DNA of 64,000 nucleotides from Motacilla alba alba (GCF_015832195.1 NC_052018.1:32640115-32704114), one strand, 5' to 3'. Shown: positions 40,624 through 53,466, counted from the stretch's first letter. Translations and numbers: made by a program. Notes: generated by a model not told the origin, from the letters alone.

Positions 40624-42177
40624 AAAAGGACTTCAATAAACCTATAGGATTCCTGTAATAGTCCAAGGAGATTTTCACACACAGCTTTGTAACTACTCTT
40701 GTTGTTGGGTTCCATGGACAGTGTCAGGGAATCTTCTCAGGACATCAATATAATCAGTTTGTCTCAGCACATCTCTAGACCAGTCTTGAAGAAGACTGGT
40801 ACTGTTTACTTTACAGTATAGAAAGGCTGATTCTTGGATCTTACTTCCCATTTGCAACTAACATGTATAGTGCTTACAACTTACAGCTTTTTGTTCCACA
40901 ATGGCCTGTTTCCAATGTATACAATTTAGGAAAAGACCACCTATATGAAGGCATATTTCCAGGGTTCATATAGCATATAGGAACATGGAACCTCAATCCC
41001 ATCTTTGCAGAATTGAAACCTAAATTTCCTGCTAGATGACATAGGAATTATTATATTTAAAAAGTAAATGAAAACTACACATTTACTGCAAAAAAAAACC
41101 CCAATGTAATTGAACCATACATCCCCTCTTGTTGACATTAGTCTATAATTTGGAATATGTCCTCACCCATCCCATGAATCTCATTAGTATATTTTTTGTT
41201 TTCTTTGACCCATAGCCTGCATTTAAGAGCATCACTTACTGTCTTCTGAGTGTTCAATTCACTGGTACTTCAGACAGGCACGTATTGTAATTTTCCTGCA
41301 AATGACCCATTTAAGGAGAGGCAAAGATGTTAAGTATCACAATGCCATAGAGAAAGAAAGACAAGAAAAACAACAAAAATCAAGGGAAACTGTTGGTAAA
41401 TCCCTAATCGGGGTTTGCAGTGCTCATTAGAAAAAATAAAGATAAGAAATAATCCTTAATTGAAAGAAAGCAGGACCGAGAGATCAGCACTCATAGTTCA
41501 TCTGCTTCACCTTTGCTTTCTCCCTGAGCCAAACCAGTTGTGGCATAAATATTGTTGACTGCGCTGCCTGTGGTCTTTTTTAATTACTAATGTTTTAACT
41601 TTCCTCTCTTTGCTACCTATTTCCCATGTTAATCACAGCTCGCTACCTTTCTGTCTTTTTTTTTTTTCTTTCATCTGCTATCTGCTCTAAAGTTTAATTT
41701 TGTTAGTGTTTTCATTTTCCTGCTTCAGCTGAGCACCACCTCATTCTGATGCAAGCCCTCAGTCCAGGTGGTCTCTCCAGCATGAGCAGCATTCAGCTCC
41801 ACAGCAGAGGCACACCAGAGTGCCTTTTACTGTGGTGGGTGAACGGGATGTGTCAGCAACAAGGATGAGCCCGTGGACTTCAGGAAAGAGCTTGACTACT
41901 CTCCAAAAGCAGAAGTGGATAACTGTCCACACAGGAGGTGGGAATAAGGCACAGACAGAGCAGGCATCGTGGCTATCTGCCAAGATTGCTCTCTGCTGGC
42001 TCTCCTGTGCCTTTCCAAGCACCTGAGTGTGCACTTCCAGCTGAATTGCAGAGGGCTTAATATATTTGATTCCCAGTTTGACGGACTTGGCCCACTCTAA
42101 GCTCTGAGCAGTTTGCAGTAGTTACGCAGACAGTGCCTGACCAGGAACATAAATACAAACACACGCACTTGCATGGT

Positions 42178-42260
42178 CCTCAGTTCTCTAATGGAGATGG
42201 TAACAATTTACCTCACCCTGTGGACAAGCAACATTAAAAACTTTGAAGGAGTACATGTGA
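42178..42260 (+). mobile_element. MIR-like SINE core remnant (ancient)
   Basis: The run 'cctcagttctctaatggaga' followed by 'tggtaacaatttacctcacc', then 'caagcaacattaaaaac', follows the order of the right half of a MIR element (cctcagtttcctcatctgtaaaatggggataataat…acctacctcat…gttgttgtgaggattaaa). Only this short part is recognisable. It is strongly diverged, as expected for an element that was active before the bird-mammal split. There is no coding content. The upstream tRNA-derived half cannot be traced with confidence. Confidence 0.42.
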
Positions 42261-43383
42261 CCCTACCCAAGTCCTATTCATACCCTCAACCCCTTGAAAA
42301 CACAGCCACAGGAAAGCTAACGATGCTGTGCTAGTCCAGATTAATGTGTTGCAACCGCAGGTAGCAACTCTGAAGATTCAGCCTCTCTGAGCTCTCAGGC
42401 AGTAATTTCCCTGAAGGAAAGAGAACAGTTGTGCCAGCTCCTGCAAGCCTTCCACTATCAGCAACACACAGTAGCTCCAGACCCATGACAAAAGCAGTCA
42501 GGGTCTTTAGGGCAAGAAGGAATCATAAGGGAACATACAACCTTACTGACCTTCCCTTTCCCTCTGTACTGTGGGAAAGCCGCCTGAAGGAAGATAAGGG
42601 GTGACACAGTTTTACCAGATATAGCCCAGCCTTGAAGGATGCAGGACAAGAGTCATCCCAAGGTCTCCTCCACCCCTGTTCCCTATAATTGCTGACTGGT
42701 CAAATCAGAGCATTCCTGAATGGGTGTCTCACTTCAGACTCTAATCTCTAACCAATTTACAATGCATAAGAAAATTGTCTTAGCCTTACCTCTAAGTGAA
42801 AGATGTCTCCCACTTTGAAAGGATCTATTCACTTAGCACTTAGATGACATTCCTAAGTCAAGTTCAGACACTGTATGGATTGTACTGTTTCCTTAAAAAA
42901 GTTTTCACTTTTCACTAAAAAACTGGTATTACTTTTCATTTTCACAGGAATTTTTTTTCTGAATCTCAAGGCCCTTGGCAAAGGTAAATAACTGCAAAAT
43001 AAACCTTTTGAAGAGCACAGTTCTAGCATCTATGTGTTCTATGTGAAATTGGTTATGAATGTATAATTTAGGGCTTCAAGGAAAATTTTAAAGCCAGGTA
43101 TAAATTAAGGACCTGATACTATACTCACTGAAGTCTGTTAGAACATGACTGGACTCTAAATGACCACTGGAGGTTACTGTTTCCCCACAGAAATTCAACG
43201 AGTCAAGCATTATGCTAATTCTTTTCAATTATTAAATACAGGCATCCTTAATATCAGTGGCTGCAAATTGCTCCCACACATGGCAAGCTTTGTTAAATAT
43301 GCTCCAGGGAGGCAGAAGTCAGGGGCAGGGGAAGGGCATTTGAGCACACAAGCATAGAGATGCAGTCGAAGATTTCTCTGTGC

Positions 43384-43424
43384 TTATTATTATTGTTATT
43401 ATTATTTGTTATTATTGTTTGTAT
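43384..43424. repeat. (ATT)n-type microsatellite
   Basis: Imperfect TTA/ATT trinucleotide units with TTG interruptions, about 41 bases long. Interrupted repeats of this kind are usually old and slowly varying. Confidence 0.85.
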
Positions 43425-43677
43425 TACTTCAGGACCTAGAAAACCAACATTTACTAGGTTTCTGTTGTGTGAAGAGCTCTACAGGTTGGAAGTGCTGTCC
43501 TGGCCACCCACAAACTGAGCAAGAGACAACAAGCCCTTACAGGCAGGGCAGATGGGAACCCACCAGACAGGATCAACTGGTGAGACAGACACCAGCATCC
43601 ACACACCAGTGGCACATCCTCACCAAAGTCTTGGCAGAAATTACAGACACAGAGGGATATTTTGAGGCAAGATCCAA

Positions 43678-43695
43678 GGGGGGGGGGGGGGGGGG
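43678..43695 (+). repeat. Poly-G tract (18 G)
   Basis: An uninterrupted run of 18 G follows 'agatccaa' and ends at 'acaataaag'. Long G runs are rare in vertebrate DNA compared with A/T runs. They can form G-quadruplex structures and are often misread in length by sequencing. Confidence 0.9.
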
Positions 43696-44067
43696 ACAAT
43701 AAAGCTGTTTTGCACATATTCACAGAAGTTACTTTGCAGTGTATTGGGCGGCATGAGCTTTATTGGTGTACCCCTGAAAAGAGGTGAGCAAGTAATACTG
43801 ATTTTCGGGTACCAGGGGCTGCAACCAACATCTTAAGAATGAGTAAGAGCTGCCAAGCTGGTTCATATGACTGATGCACTCGTTTGCACTCGTTGCCACT
43901 GTAGGTATCTTGTTTTAGTGCCCTTACACATCATTTCACCTTAAAGGTTTTAAGAAGGTGGGTTTTTTAGGATAGATGTAGTATCATTCTCCTTTACCCA
44001 TATTACTTCTATCTGGAGCTTGTAGTATAATTCTTTTTCTGTGCAGCAGTGGAAAACTTTCTGCTGC

Positions 44068-44230
44068 AAATTTGGGATAATAATTCCCTTTTTTATATCT
44101 CACTCATTTGAAGGCAAGTTCTGGGAGACAGGGGCTGCCTTTTAATTTCCATTTGTGCAATTCCAGTACAATAGATCTGGACAAGGGCCCCTAGAAACTC
44201 CTTCAGTACAAGTAGTAAAAACAGTAACAA
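44068..44230 (+). mobile_element. Ancient MIR/L2-tailed SINE remnant
   Basis: The plus strand follows the 3' part of an old amniote MIR-type SINE with an L2-like tail. Blocks in order: 'tttgggataataattccc', 'ggcaagttctgggagacagg', 'ggctgccttttaatttccat', 'ttgtgcaattccagtacaat', 'agggcccctagaaactcctt', 'cagtacaagtagtaaaaaca'. This mirrors the known order …ggggataataat…gtaagctctttggggcagggactgtctttt…tgtgtttgtacagcacctagcacaatggg…ggctcctaggcgctac…aatacaaataataa. The match in order and spacing is good, while base identity is only moderate. It is non-coding and very old. The 5' tRNA-like head is not recognisable. Confidence 0.62.
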
Positions 44231-47200
44231 GGTAATCCTAACCTCTCAAAATATCTTCAAAGAGTCAACACAAACTTTAATGTTTTAAGTCATGTCAGGA
44301 AGAGCCTAATGGCAGTTTACCCACAAGAACCTGATATTCCTCACTATTGGGAGCCAGAGGCACCTAATGGCATGTTAGAGACAGCACAACAAGAGAAGAT
44401 CAATGTGACACAAAAAGGTAAAAAAACAGCCCAGTGGTGTGTGGAGAAAGCATTGTGAGGCTCAGGGGAAGCAGCTGCTTTGTAATCTGTGAGGCTCTAT
44501 AAAATACCACAATCTGAAAAGAATAGAAGAAATTTAAAAATAGTACTCCATTTTCCCTCCTTTTAAGATTTGTCACCCCCATCATTTTCTCTTCTGCAAA
44601 GTTCTGCTCTCTCTCAAAGCCTTTTAACTTTAATATTAAAGTGACATATCACTTTTTTCCTCTTTCCTTTTATTAGGGGGGTGTGGGGGAGGATTTGAAT
44701 ATTTTCCTTCATTGTTGGATTTATTTTTTCCAGTCCAAAGCTGGTTTTGAAATTCTAAGCAGGGTTACAAGCTTTGGTAGAAATTCAACAACATTCTGTT
44801 TATTAAAAAAAAATAAAATCTGTGCTTTAAATCTCTGTCACACTGTGAAAGGGCATTAACATACTCTTTTCAACTGTTTCATTGAAAGTCTTTCAGCAGG
44901 TAATGCACAACTAGGCACAAGAGAAACCTCACCTTCAAAGGTTTTGGGTCTGGTTGTCTCTCAGATATGTTCCCCCAGCACAGACTGCCATCCTCAGTTT
45001 GGTAGAAGGATACCCAGTCTTTCTCCTTCCCGTTGTCACTCTGAGTCTGGGTGAGTCTGGCAGTTGACAGTAACCATCACCTCTGAAACAGGTACTGGAT
45101 AAACACTGGGCACCACACTATGGTTAATATGAGCCATTCCTTAACCATTCTACCAGGACCTGAGTGGAAATGGTAACAGGAGGGTTCATATTTAAAGTAA
45201 ATCACTGCTAGAGCAGCAAAAGTCCTCACCCAGAAACCAGGGAAAATTATCCTGATGCAATGAGCAGAGCAAAGGACTCGGGGAACAAACTGTCCCCACT
45301 GGCAAACGGGAAACAAATGGCCTCCCAAGGAATACTTTTATTAAAGGCAAAGAAATAAAATGCCTTTCACAGGCAGAGAAACAGGGCAACAATAAGTCAT
45401 TCTCAAAGCACAACTGTACTTTATAGTTTTTTCTTCCAGAAAGAGAGCAGCCACGGCAGCTGGATGCTTTTCCCTTTCTCTGCCAGCATTCACCGGCCAT
45501 GCAAGATTTGACAGCCTTTAAAGGCCCATCTCAGCTCAGCAGGTTGGCCGTGGGTGGCCCTGGGCTTGGCTCCATCACCCATCACCTCCCATCAGTGCTC
45601 CTCCACAGCCAGGCACATGTGTTCCCCATGCAGCACAGGAACAGCTCCAGCCTTCCTGGAGTCAGTTCTGCCTGCTGCTTTCTGAGCAGCCCATAGAAGA
45701 AAGAAGATGTCACCCACCTCTGAGAGCAAAGAGAGACTGCAGATTGTCCTGGAAGCATGGGGACATGCCGATAGCTTTCCCCTTTCTCAAGAAAAGTGAC
45801 TTCTGGGTTGGGGTAAGGAGGAAGAAGGCAGGGGTGAGGGAAGGAAGAGCATGTGGGAGTTGGGCCCCTGGCAGAAGTGCAAACAGTCAGATCCAGATGC
45901 TCAAGCACAATCACGATGCTGAAACTTGAAAGCAAACAAGACAAGCTAAATTCATGTAATGCTGTTTCTTTTTTTGCAGGTCTGGGTGCTCCCAGGCAGT
46001 AAAAATGTAGCCTACACAAAGCCTAAAAAACATGAGCTCTATCATGGGCAGAATGAAATAAAATAATTTAAAGCTTCCTTGTTTCCAATGGGAAAATCAT
46101 TCCTCTCTTGTACTGCAAGTACATCTTGACAAAAAATTATGCCACTGAAAAAAGCTCATGCAAAGTTTTGAAGGGATGATTCCTAAGATCATTAAATATT
46201 TACTTTATAGGACTCAGTTAATATCTTCGATGCCAAGAAACATAAGGTTGATGGAGACAAGACCAGCGACTTCTGAACCAGCTCTTGTAAAAGTAGAATT
46301 CTCTAGAGCAAATAGCAACATTATCCATAAAAATGACATTTCATTTTTTGTAGGTTTTGTAAGAATGTCTACTCTGTTCACATAAACCTGCTGTTGACTG
46401 GAAAAACCACTTTTCAAAGCAGTGACAGAAATTACCTCTCCTTCTCTGTGTCTAGCATTTACTTTTCTCCCTTTGTTTAGCTGCCTTGATTGCTACACTA
46501 AATTAGCTAAATTACTGCAGTCTGCTCAGGCAAAAACAGTTGTATCAATAAAGAAGTGTTAATATATATATATGTGGTATCAACTAATACATCAACATGG
46601 TGGTTATACAGATTTAATGTATTTTTGTTTCTCCCCCAAACACAGAGTAAAGTCTTCAGAATAGCTATAGTAAGCACATACAGCAGTTGCTAAACTCTCA
46701 TATCAGTTTGATATAATTGATTAAATTGAGATGAAAAATTTCCTCTGGGCTACTAACAGCCAGAAAAGTTTTTAAGGTCTAAGATGTTATTTTACTGGTG
46801 GATTTATTTCAGCTCTAAATCTAGACAGATTTCAGAGAGTGCACACTGACAAAATGACACATTCAGTGGTTCCGCTTTGACTGTGACCATTACAATATTG
46901 CTTGATCCTGTCACTCTTATTCCAGAGATAATTCCTTTCTCTTTTTCCAAGGAGAACAAAAAAAAAGTGTGAGCCTGCTTTTTTGTTCCACCTTTGGGCA
47001 GCACTAGGACAGGAGAAACTGGCTCATGATGATGTGAATAACCAATAATTAGATACATGACAGCAGAGCTGGCAATTATCAGTTGATAACAGAACTGTCA
47101 AAGGGTGTGTAAGAAGGAAACATGCCTGGCTATGCAGAGTCCTGAGTAATCCAGATTTTTTTATTGCCTCATCTCCAAATAGTTTAACTTGTATTCAATA

Positions 47201-50080
47201 TCATATAAAACTAAGTTCATTATAGAGAGGCCATGAGTCAAAACATTCTTCAAAAATTTGGTCTTGAAATTTTTATGATTTCTTGATAAATTATGCAGTT
47301 GATTTGGTTGTTTTTCCTTGAAAGTGGCAGTGCTGGCTGTCTGAAGCTCTGAGCGTGCAGTAGCCATTCTCATGAAGATGAAAGGAGGAGCAGAGAGCAC
47401 AGCTTGCTCGTTTAAGAGAATGCTGTTCACAGATGCAATCAAAGCCATCTAAAATTTCTTTGTGGAGCAGGTGAGAAATTTTTCAATTAACTATTCCCAC
47501 CTTGACTTACTGAAAATTGTTAGGTATTATTTGAGGAAAAAAAGTTGTAAGTTCTGTGTTCAAAGTACTTTCCTTTAGAATTTAAGCAAAACCATGCTTT
47601 TATCTGAGCTGTGTGCTCTAAAGATTTTTAGTCTCAAATATTTTTGAGATTTTAATTTTTCTCTGTAACCAAAAGAAACATTTTTAAGACTTGAATATAC
47701 TCCCACCTCAGTGGTTTATTTTTTCCCTCTGACAGCTGAGTTTTGAATAGTTTGGTTCACTGGACATAGAAGTCACAGGTGGAGACAACTTGCAATGTGA
47801 TATTTTGACATGGCACCATCTTTCTTCTCCAAAATGAGTTTTCTGCAAAATAAAAAAAAAATCCAAAATTCAGGGGAAAAATTCCATCTATTTTTTTCTT
47901 ACCAACTTTAACCACGTAATTCATATTTCCTTTCAATAACATATTCCCTTTTTCCTACCTCTATTTTGATCTCTTGAAGTCTACTAAAAAATGTTGCCTA
48001 CAAAAATACTACGTGAGAGAAGTCAAACATCTGAGCAAAAGATAAACTCAGCTCATTAATAAGTTGTTGGGCAGGAGAAGTCACCCTTCCCTTGCTGAAT
48101 CATTGCCAGGTGCCACAAACACTTACCATGAATATCTCAAGACAGAAGAAATTAATTACTGTAGCATTTTAAAGCCTCAAAACTTTATGAAAATTTTAGA
48201 TATTAGATGTTATTGGTCCTACTGAGTCTGACACTATGAAAGCTGAAAGTTTGTCCAGTGATAACCAAAGAAATATGTCTCCATAACTCTGATACGGTAA
48301 AGCTTAACTGCCACTTTTCTCCAAAGCACAAGTTAGGGACCCTATTAAAGTAAGCATGTAAATTCATAGCTATCTTCACTTACTGATAAAGGAATAAAAT
48401 AAGTCTTACTCTTTACCACATTCTTCCATTTGGAAGGCGCTGGCAGACAGTAGATTTAATCTGAGTTTTTCAGAAAGATGATATCTACTTGATCTCTTTT
48501 GCAAAAGCTCACAGTGGAAATAGACATTATATCAACAAAATCACTTATTTTTATCTTCAAATGATGTTTTGAAAAAGATGTGATGTTAAAGATTTATTTT
48601 TTCGCTGGGAGAAAACATAAGAAGGAATGTGACTATTATTCCATAGTAAATTTGAGTCTATATAATTTTACCTTCCTCCCTGGGTTATGACTTTCATTTC
48701 TGCTACCAATACATTTCAGGTTTATTGTGGTTGGTGTTGGGTACCTCAGCCCTGTTATGGCTGGTTATCTCATTCTCACAATCCATTTGATAAAACCTAA
48801 TCCATTAGTAGTCATTTTCCCTCTTAGGAGCACTGCCATTATTTCCTCTCTGATACTTGAACAGACACAACAATAGCAGAGAAAAATCAGGTGACAGACT
48901 CCACATTGTAGATGCCACAGTCAGAAGTTTTCTACGCAATGAGCAGCATCAACAAAACCTAAATTAATCATGACTGACAGTTCAATAAATATAGAAATAA
49001 ATTAATAAAGAAATAAATAAAATATTAAAATGCACTAATGACACCCTGGGAGTTAAGAAGAACAGTTCAGTGTTTCTCTCGGGAGAGATGAATTAAATCC
49101 CTTGGTCTATAAGCAGCAGAGATGATGAAATGTGGTGTCCTGCAAGTCTGCATCTCAAGTCTCTGCTGTCTCTTTGGACTTTCTGATGTCTAAGCAACAT
49201 GATTTCACATCAGCTTCTGCCCTGATGGGGTATGAACCCTCTGCCTTCTCTATGTGACCAGCTATTCTCACATAGAAATTTATTATTTTCATAGGTGGTT
49301 ATTATTTTTCTTATCTTTACATTTCTGACAAACTTGGATGAAATCAGCTCATGTGTCAAAATGTTTGGGGCCAGTGTTAGCAGGACTATGGAAAATTGAT
49401 CACCAGACAAATGCAGCATGTTTTCATATTTCATATTTGCTCAGAAAAAAAAAAAGCAAGCTAAAATAAAACTTGTATTTGAACCAGAAGCTGGACACAC
49501 TTGCTATTTTCAGGGATAAATGGGTGTGGGAAGAGGGGTAGACAAATAATAAAGTGGGATGACACATGAAATTATTCAGAAAGAATTCAAAGAGATAGAA
49601 TTTTGATAGAGATTAGGAATAAAAGAGTGAAAAGCCTTTTATCTAACAGGGGAAAAAAAACTACTGCCATGTTCTTTGGAAATGACAGCAGAACTCTTGC
49701 TTTCCAGCAGCCTGAACACAAAACTCTGCGGCCTCCACAAATGGTCTGAAACACATTTGCTGAGAGTGAGAATGGGAGTCACAGGAACATTAAATGCCTT
49801 ATGCCCAAGTTCTCTTGTCACTCATCTGTTAGAACAATTTTTGTCTAAATGATTTTCAGGAAACTTCTGAAGCTCACAAAGGAGAAAAAAAAAGAGGCAA
49901 AGTGACTTGCCATTTAAATAACATCTCTCTTTCAGCTGTTCCATGAAAGAAGAAAACAGAGAGCTGTTGCTTTTATTTACCCATAAACTAAAATGAGTAA
50001 AGAAAGTAACAAACAGCTTTTGTAAACATGCCTTTAGTTGCGATAATCAACTTTTTATACAGGATATGCAGCAACACTAA
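44231..50080. other. Non-coding DNA, no supported gene
   Basis: No gene is recognised. The longest frame, 45582-46019 on the minus strand (145 codons), has no known domain. It overlaps frames on the opposite strand and lies in a moderately GC-richer stretch where stops are rarer by chance. A short (AT)n run lies at 46562-46573, and an A-rich repeat at 48983-49026 is listed separately. Confidence 0.55.
48983..49026. repeat. (AAAT)n-type A-rich simple repeat
   Basis: Irregular AAAT/AATA units (caataaat…agaaataaattaataaag…aaataaataaaat), about 44 bases. It is impure and probably old. Confidence 0.8.
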
Positions 50081-50235
50081 AAGTGTTCAAAGTCAGGTTG
50101 AATGGGGCTTTTAGCTTTTAGCAACCTGGTCTAGTGGAAAGTGTCGGAAAGTGTCCCTGCCCGTGGCAGGGGGGTTGGAACAGAGTGATCTTTAAGGTCC
50201 CTTCCAACCCAAACCATTCCATGATTCTATGATAA
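50081..50235 (+). mobile_element. CR1 LINE 3' end fragment with micro-duplications
   Basis: A short, 5'-truncated avian CR1 tail. Seen: 'agtgttcaaagtcaggttga', 'gcaacctggtctagtggaaa', 'ctgcccgtggcagggg', 'gatctttaaggtcccttcca' and 'accattccatgattctatga'. Two exact tandem duplications interrupt the usual order. 'gctttta' is repeated at 50107-50113 and 50114-50120, and 'ggaaagtgtc' at 50136-50145 and 50146-50155. The uninterrupted family form has each once, so these arose in this copy or its source. The remainder is close to the familiar avian consensus, closer than the copy at 17.2 kb. There is no coding sequence. Confidence 0.95.
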
Positions 50236-51978
50236 CTGTGTGTTTGAATGCTACCACTGCTCACAGTGGGAGTAGAATCATTACCTCCCGGGGCTATGGT
50301 GCTCCAGAGTTTCTCTGTCTATTGCACTGTGCTTGACTGTGGTTGTTCTTGAATAAGAACAAAGAGAAAGCCTTTGGAGGACTGGGAAATGACTGATTCA
50401 AATCAAGTTTCTGTTAGTGCCTGTCTGCTGGCCTGCATGAAATTAATCTATCTACATAATATTTTATCACTTAAATAATTAAGAACAATCTAATCTAGCT
50501 GGGTCTTTGAATAACATGTAAATCAGAGTACCACCCTAGCCAGAAATGGGCCAAACTAGTGCCAAAATCTATATCACATTAAGCTTCCAGCAGGCTCAAT
50601 TTCAAGGCACAAATCTAGATTGCTCTCATTAATATTTTAAAGCAGAGAAGAAATCCTCTTTCACAGTGAGTCCTGGTAGGCCAAGTCCAAATGTAGGAGC
50701 CCCATTTCCACTAGGAAATGTTGAATTCAGTCCCTCCTCCCATGGAAGCAGGGAGTGTAAGGAAAGGCCCCCACTTTCACTGCATTATTGCTGTGGTGAC
50801 AAAAAAGGTGTCCATAAACCCTTCCTTCAGCAGCATGAGCAGACCTACGTTAAGGCATAAAAGGCTTGATGTGAGCCCAAGTAGATCTCCTGCCTTTGTC
50901 CACAGAAGGGAAGGAATGTGTTACTTATAATCTATGTCCTCAGTGACAGGCAGGCAAGTGCCTTCTACCATCCTCAGCAAGGTATGTAGATATTTACCTG
51001 TAAAACTCTGATCCCTAAAGCTGTATAGATGAGATCCTGCATGAGATTAAAAACACAAACCCTATTTAAAAGAAAGAAATCAATTTTAAAAGAAACTCCT
51101 GCCTGTTCCATCCATCTCTAACTAAAATTTCTTACCTTGACATAGAAGTCAAAGTTTTAACAGGGATTTGGAGAGTGAACTAAATCAACTTTTCTTCTTG
51201 AGATACAATCCTGTAAGAACAGCATACATGTACTCTGAAAGGGTTTTTACAGACCTAAGAAATCAGGCTTAGCCAAATGGTGTTTTCCTTCCTGAAGTAC
51301 TTAAAAGCTTTGCCATGGATCCAGACTTGGTGATTTGCTGCAGGACTTCCACCAGTTCAGCTCTCTGCTTATCAGGACTGGCAGCACCAACCTCCACAGG
51401 ACACTCCCATGACTGCAACCTGCCTCATGTTATCCTGAAAAACACTCCAAGAACATGCTGAGCAGGGGAATTCTACTGCATGGCCATGACTCATTTATGC
51501 ACAACAGTTCTCCAGAAAACATGAGGCAACTATTGGAAGAGTGAGCCTTTGTGGGCTTGTGTACATGGCAAATCTCTCAAGCTTTACTTTCATCCCACTT
51601 TCGGTGCTGTGGGTCTCTGAACTTCATCAGAAAAAATGCTTATTAATGATTCAGCTCTGGGAACTCCAACTGATGTAGAGGAGAAAATGTACCCTTTGAA
51701 AAAGATCTGAAAGAAATCTCCTCTTTCAAATCTCTCCTCAAGACCTGCCTCTGCTGCGACATCTATCAGCCAGGTAATGATCCTCACATGTTAACAGCAG
51801 TCAGGGACAACCCACACCTCATATTAAAAGTGTTTTGCAATGACTCATAAACACTATGCTATGCTGAGCCTACAGATAATTTATATCATCTTGTGGTTTC
51901 ATTCCTACCTTCTTTCCTCCTTTACTGTCTCCTTCCTCTTTAAACTTATTTGTTATATTCTTTGCAAAGCCCTGCGCT

Positions 51979-52032
51979 ATATGTATGTGTGTGTGTGTGT
52001 GTGTGTGTATGTATATATATACACATACATAC
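51979..52032. repeat. Compound (TG)n-(TA)n-(AC/ATAC) microsatellite
   Basis: ATGTATG leads into about twelve TG units, then GTATATATAT, then ACACATACATAC. The outer TGTA and TACA parts are complementary, so the block can fold on itself. It produces the valine/cysteine/tyrosine run in the frame at 51840-52145, which is not a real protein. Confidence 0.92.
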
Positions 52033-53466
52033 TTGCCTTGCACCTCCATACCCTCACCATTCTCAGAAAAATTACCTGGACCTTCCTACAACAGAGCTTC
52101 CATATACAAAATGATTCACACTTTATTTACATTTTGAAGCCTTAGAAATCGAAAGTGGACAAGGCAAAATGATCTTAAGAAAGTTTTTAGATCTGATGAG
52201 GAGAATATTTTGGTTTTAAGTGAATTGAATTAGTTCCCCTAAATGTATGGAATTACATTATTTGAAAAAATGAAATAGCAGGATCAAATAAGAGTTTACA
52301 TCTGTCAGAGAAACTCTCTTTAAGGAAAGTGTTCAAACACAAAACTCTTAATGCTTTTATCTTCCTTGGAAGTCACACAAAATAAAACTTAGAATGATAT
52401 GTCATCATTCTAAGTGAATTTTAGGAGTTACAGAATCACTGCTTGTTTTACTACCTCTATATACATTTGTAGAATTGCTTACAATATGAAAGATGTTTGA
52501 TAATAAAGTGGTAGGTAAAGCATGACAAGTTAAGCTAAAAATGGTTTTAGTCAGTGCTAGGGACAGGGGTAGTTCATTGCTGTGGATGAAAGCCAGCCCT
52601 CTTCGAAATCAGATGGAATTTTGCCACTATGACCTTGTCCAGGCCACTGTTCTGGGACACAAACCAGGGTCCCAGGTCTCAGTTTCATTATCTGGCTTGA
52701 TTACTTCAACCAGAAACACTGGTGCATGGAAAAATTAAACATGAATGATAATGAACTATCAGCTCATTATCACGTTTGGGACAGAAATCTTTCATACAAG
52801 TGGCCCCATGTGCATATGGGACTCCAATAAAGTCACCGTTATCTTTGAGAGCAGTTCTATTGATGACACAGCAAGCTCCCAGTTCACTCACAAGTGCAGA
52901 GCACTATTCCACCCGCTACTCCCTGCATGGAGCCTACTGCAGTCAAGCTTCAAATTTCTCCTTCTGGATGTCCAGCTTCCCATGCTTCCTTAGGAGGCTG
53001 TCAGAGGCTTTTCTCCCATGCATGAACGCATCTTTAGGACAGAGCAGCACAGCCTCAGCCCCATTATGGCCTCAGTCTTGATGGACTCCTGGTGGCAGTT
53101 CAGTAGAACACAGTACTGCTTTCCCTCCCCATGTGCAAGCTCTTTGAAAGTGTCACATCCCGCTGAATGTTACCTCAGTGGCAGTTTTTTAACAGAAGCA
53201 GCTAAGTGAACCTGAAATGTGTATAGTTCAGGGGTTACAGTAGAAATTTAGAAAGTCTTTGGAAGGCTTGGGGTCTTTTCCCACCTCTATACATGTCAGA
53301 GCAGCCTCCTTTCTCACCCCTTCCAAAGCCACCCTGGTATCCAGGGACTTCCACCACCTATAGGACTGAGGGCCACAAAGCAGCAAACAGGAGGCAGGTA
53401 AAGCTGATGCAATGCTTTCATCCTATGCAGAAGTTCCCTGAACAAACCTGAATTCCATAATGCCTG

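Larger units (their letters stand above)
36531..42177. other. Non-coding DNA with simple repeats, no supported gene
   Basis: No gene is recognised. Simple structures are listed separately: a mirror-like inverted repeat at 36581-36615, a T run at 38247-38261, an A/T palindrome at 39644-39669 and a GA run at 40601-40623. The AT-rich stretch at about 39.38-39.60 kb has the look of conserved non-coding DNA but cannot be confirmed from one sequence. Confidence 0.6.
42261..44067. other. Non-coding DNA with simple repeats, no supported gene
   Basis: No gene is recognised. It contains the ATT-type repeat at 43384-43424 and the poly-G run at 43678-43695. Open frames at 43406-43702 (+) and 43454-43723 (-) lie across the poly-G run, overlap each other and end in artificial glycine or proline runs, so they are not credible. 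Confidence 0.6.

Noticed and set aside
43406..43723. Opposed open frames across the poly-G run
   Set aside because: Both owe part of their length to the G homopolymer and overlap each other.
43876..43895. Tandem gcactcgtt(t/g) decamer, two copies
   Set aside because: Only 20 bases long with a mismatch; expected by chance or slippage.
45582..46019. Minus-strand open frame of 145 codons
   Set aside because: No recognisable domain and overlapping frames on the opposite strand. It lies in a GC-richer stretch where stops are rarer; a chance opening is the simplest reading.
51840..52145. Plus-strand frame resembling a small membrane protein
   Set aside because: The hydrophobic Val/Cys/Tyr part is the translated TG/TA microsatellite.
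52600..52725. Possible MIR fragment (gccactatgaccttg … ctcagtttcattatctg)
   Set aside because: Two short words match the MIR order, but the sequence between them does not fit; too weak to annotate without a profile search.
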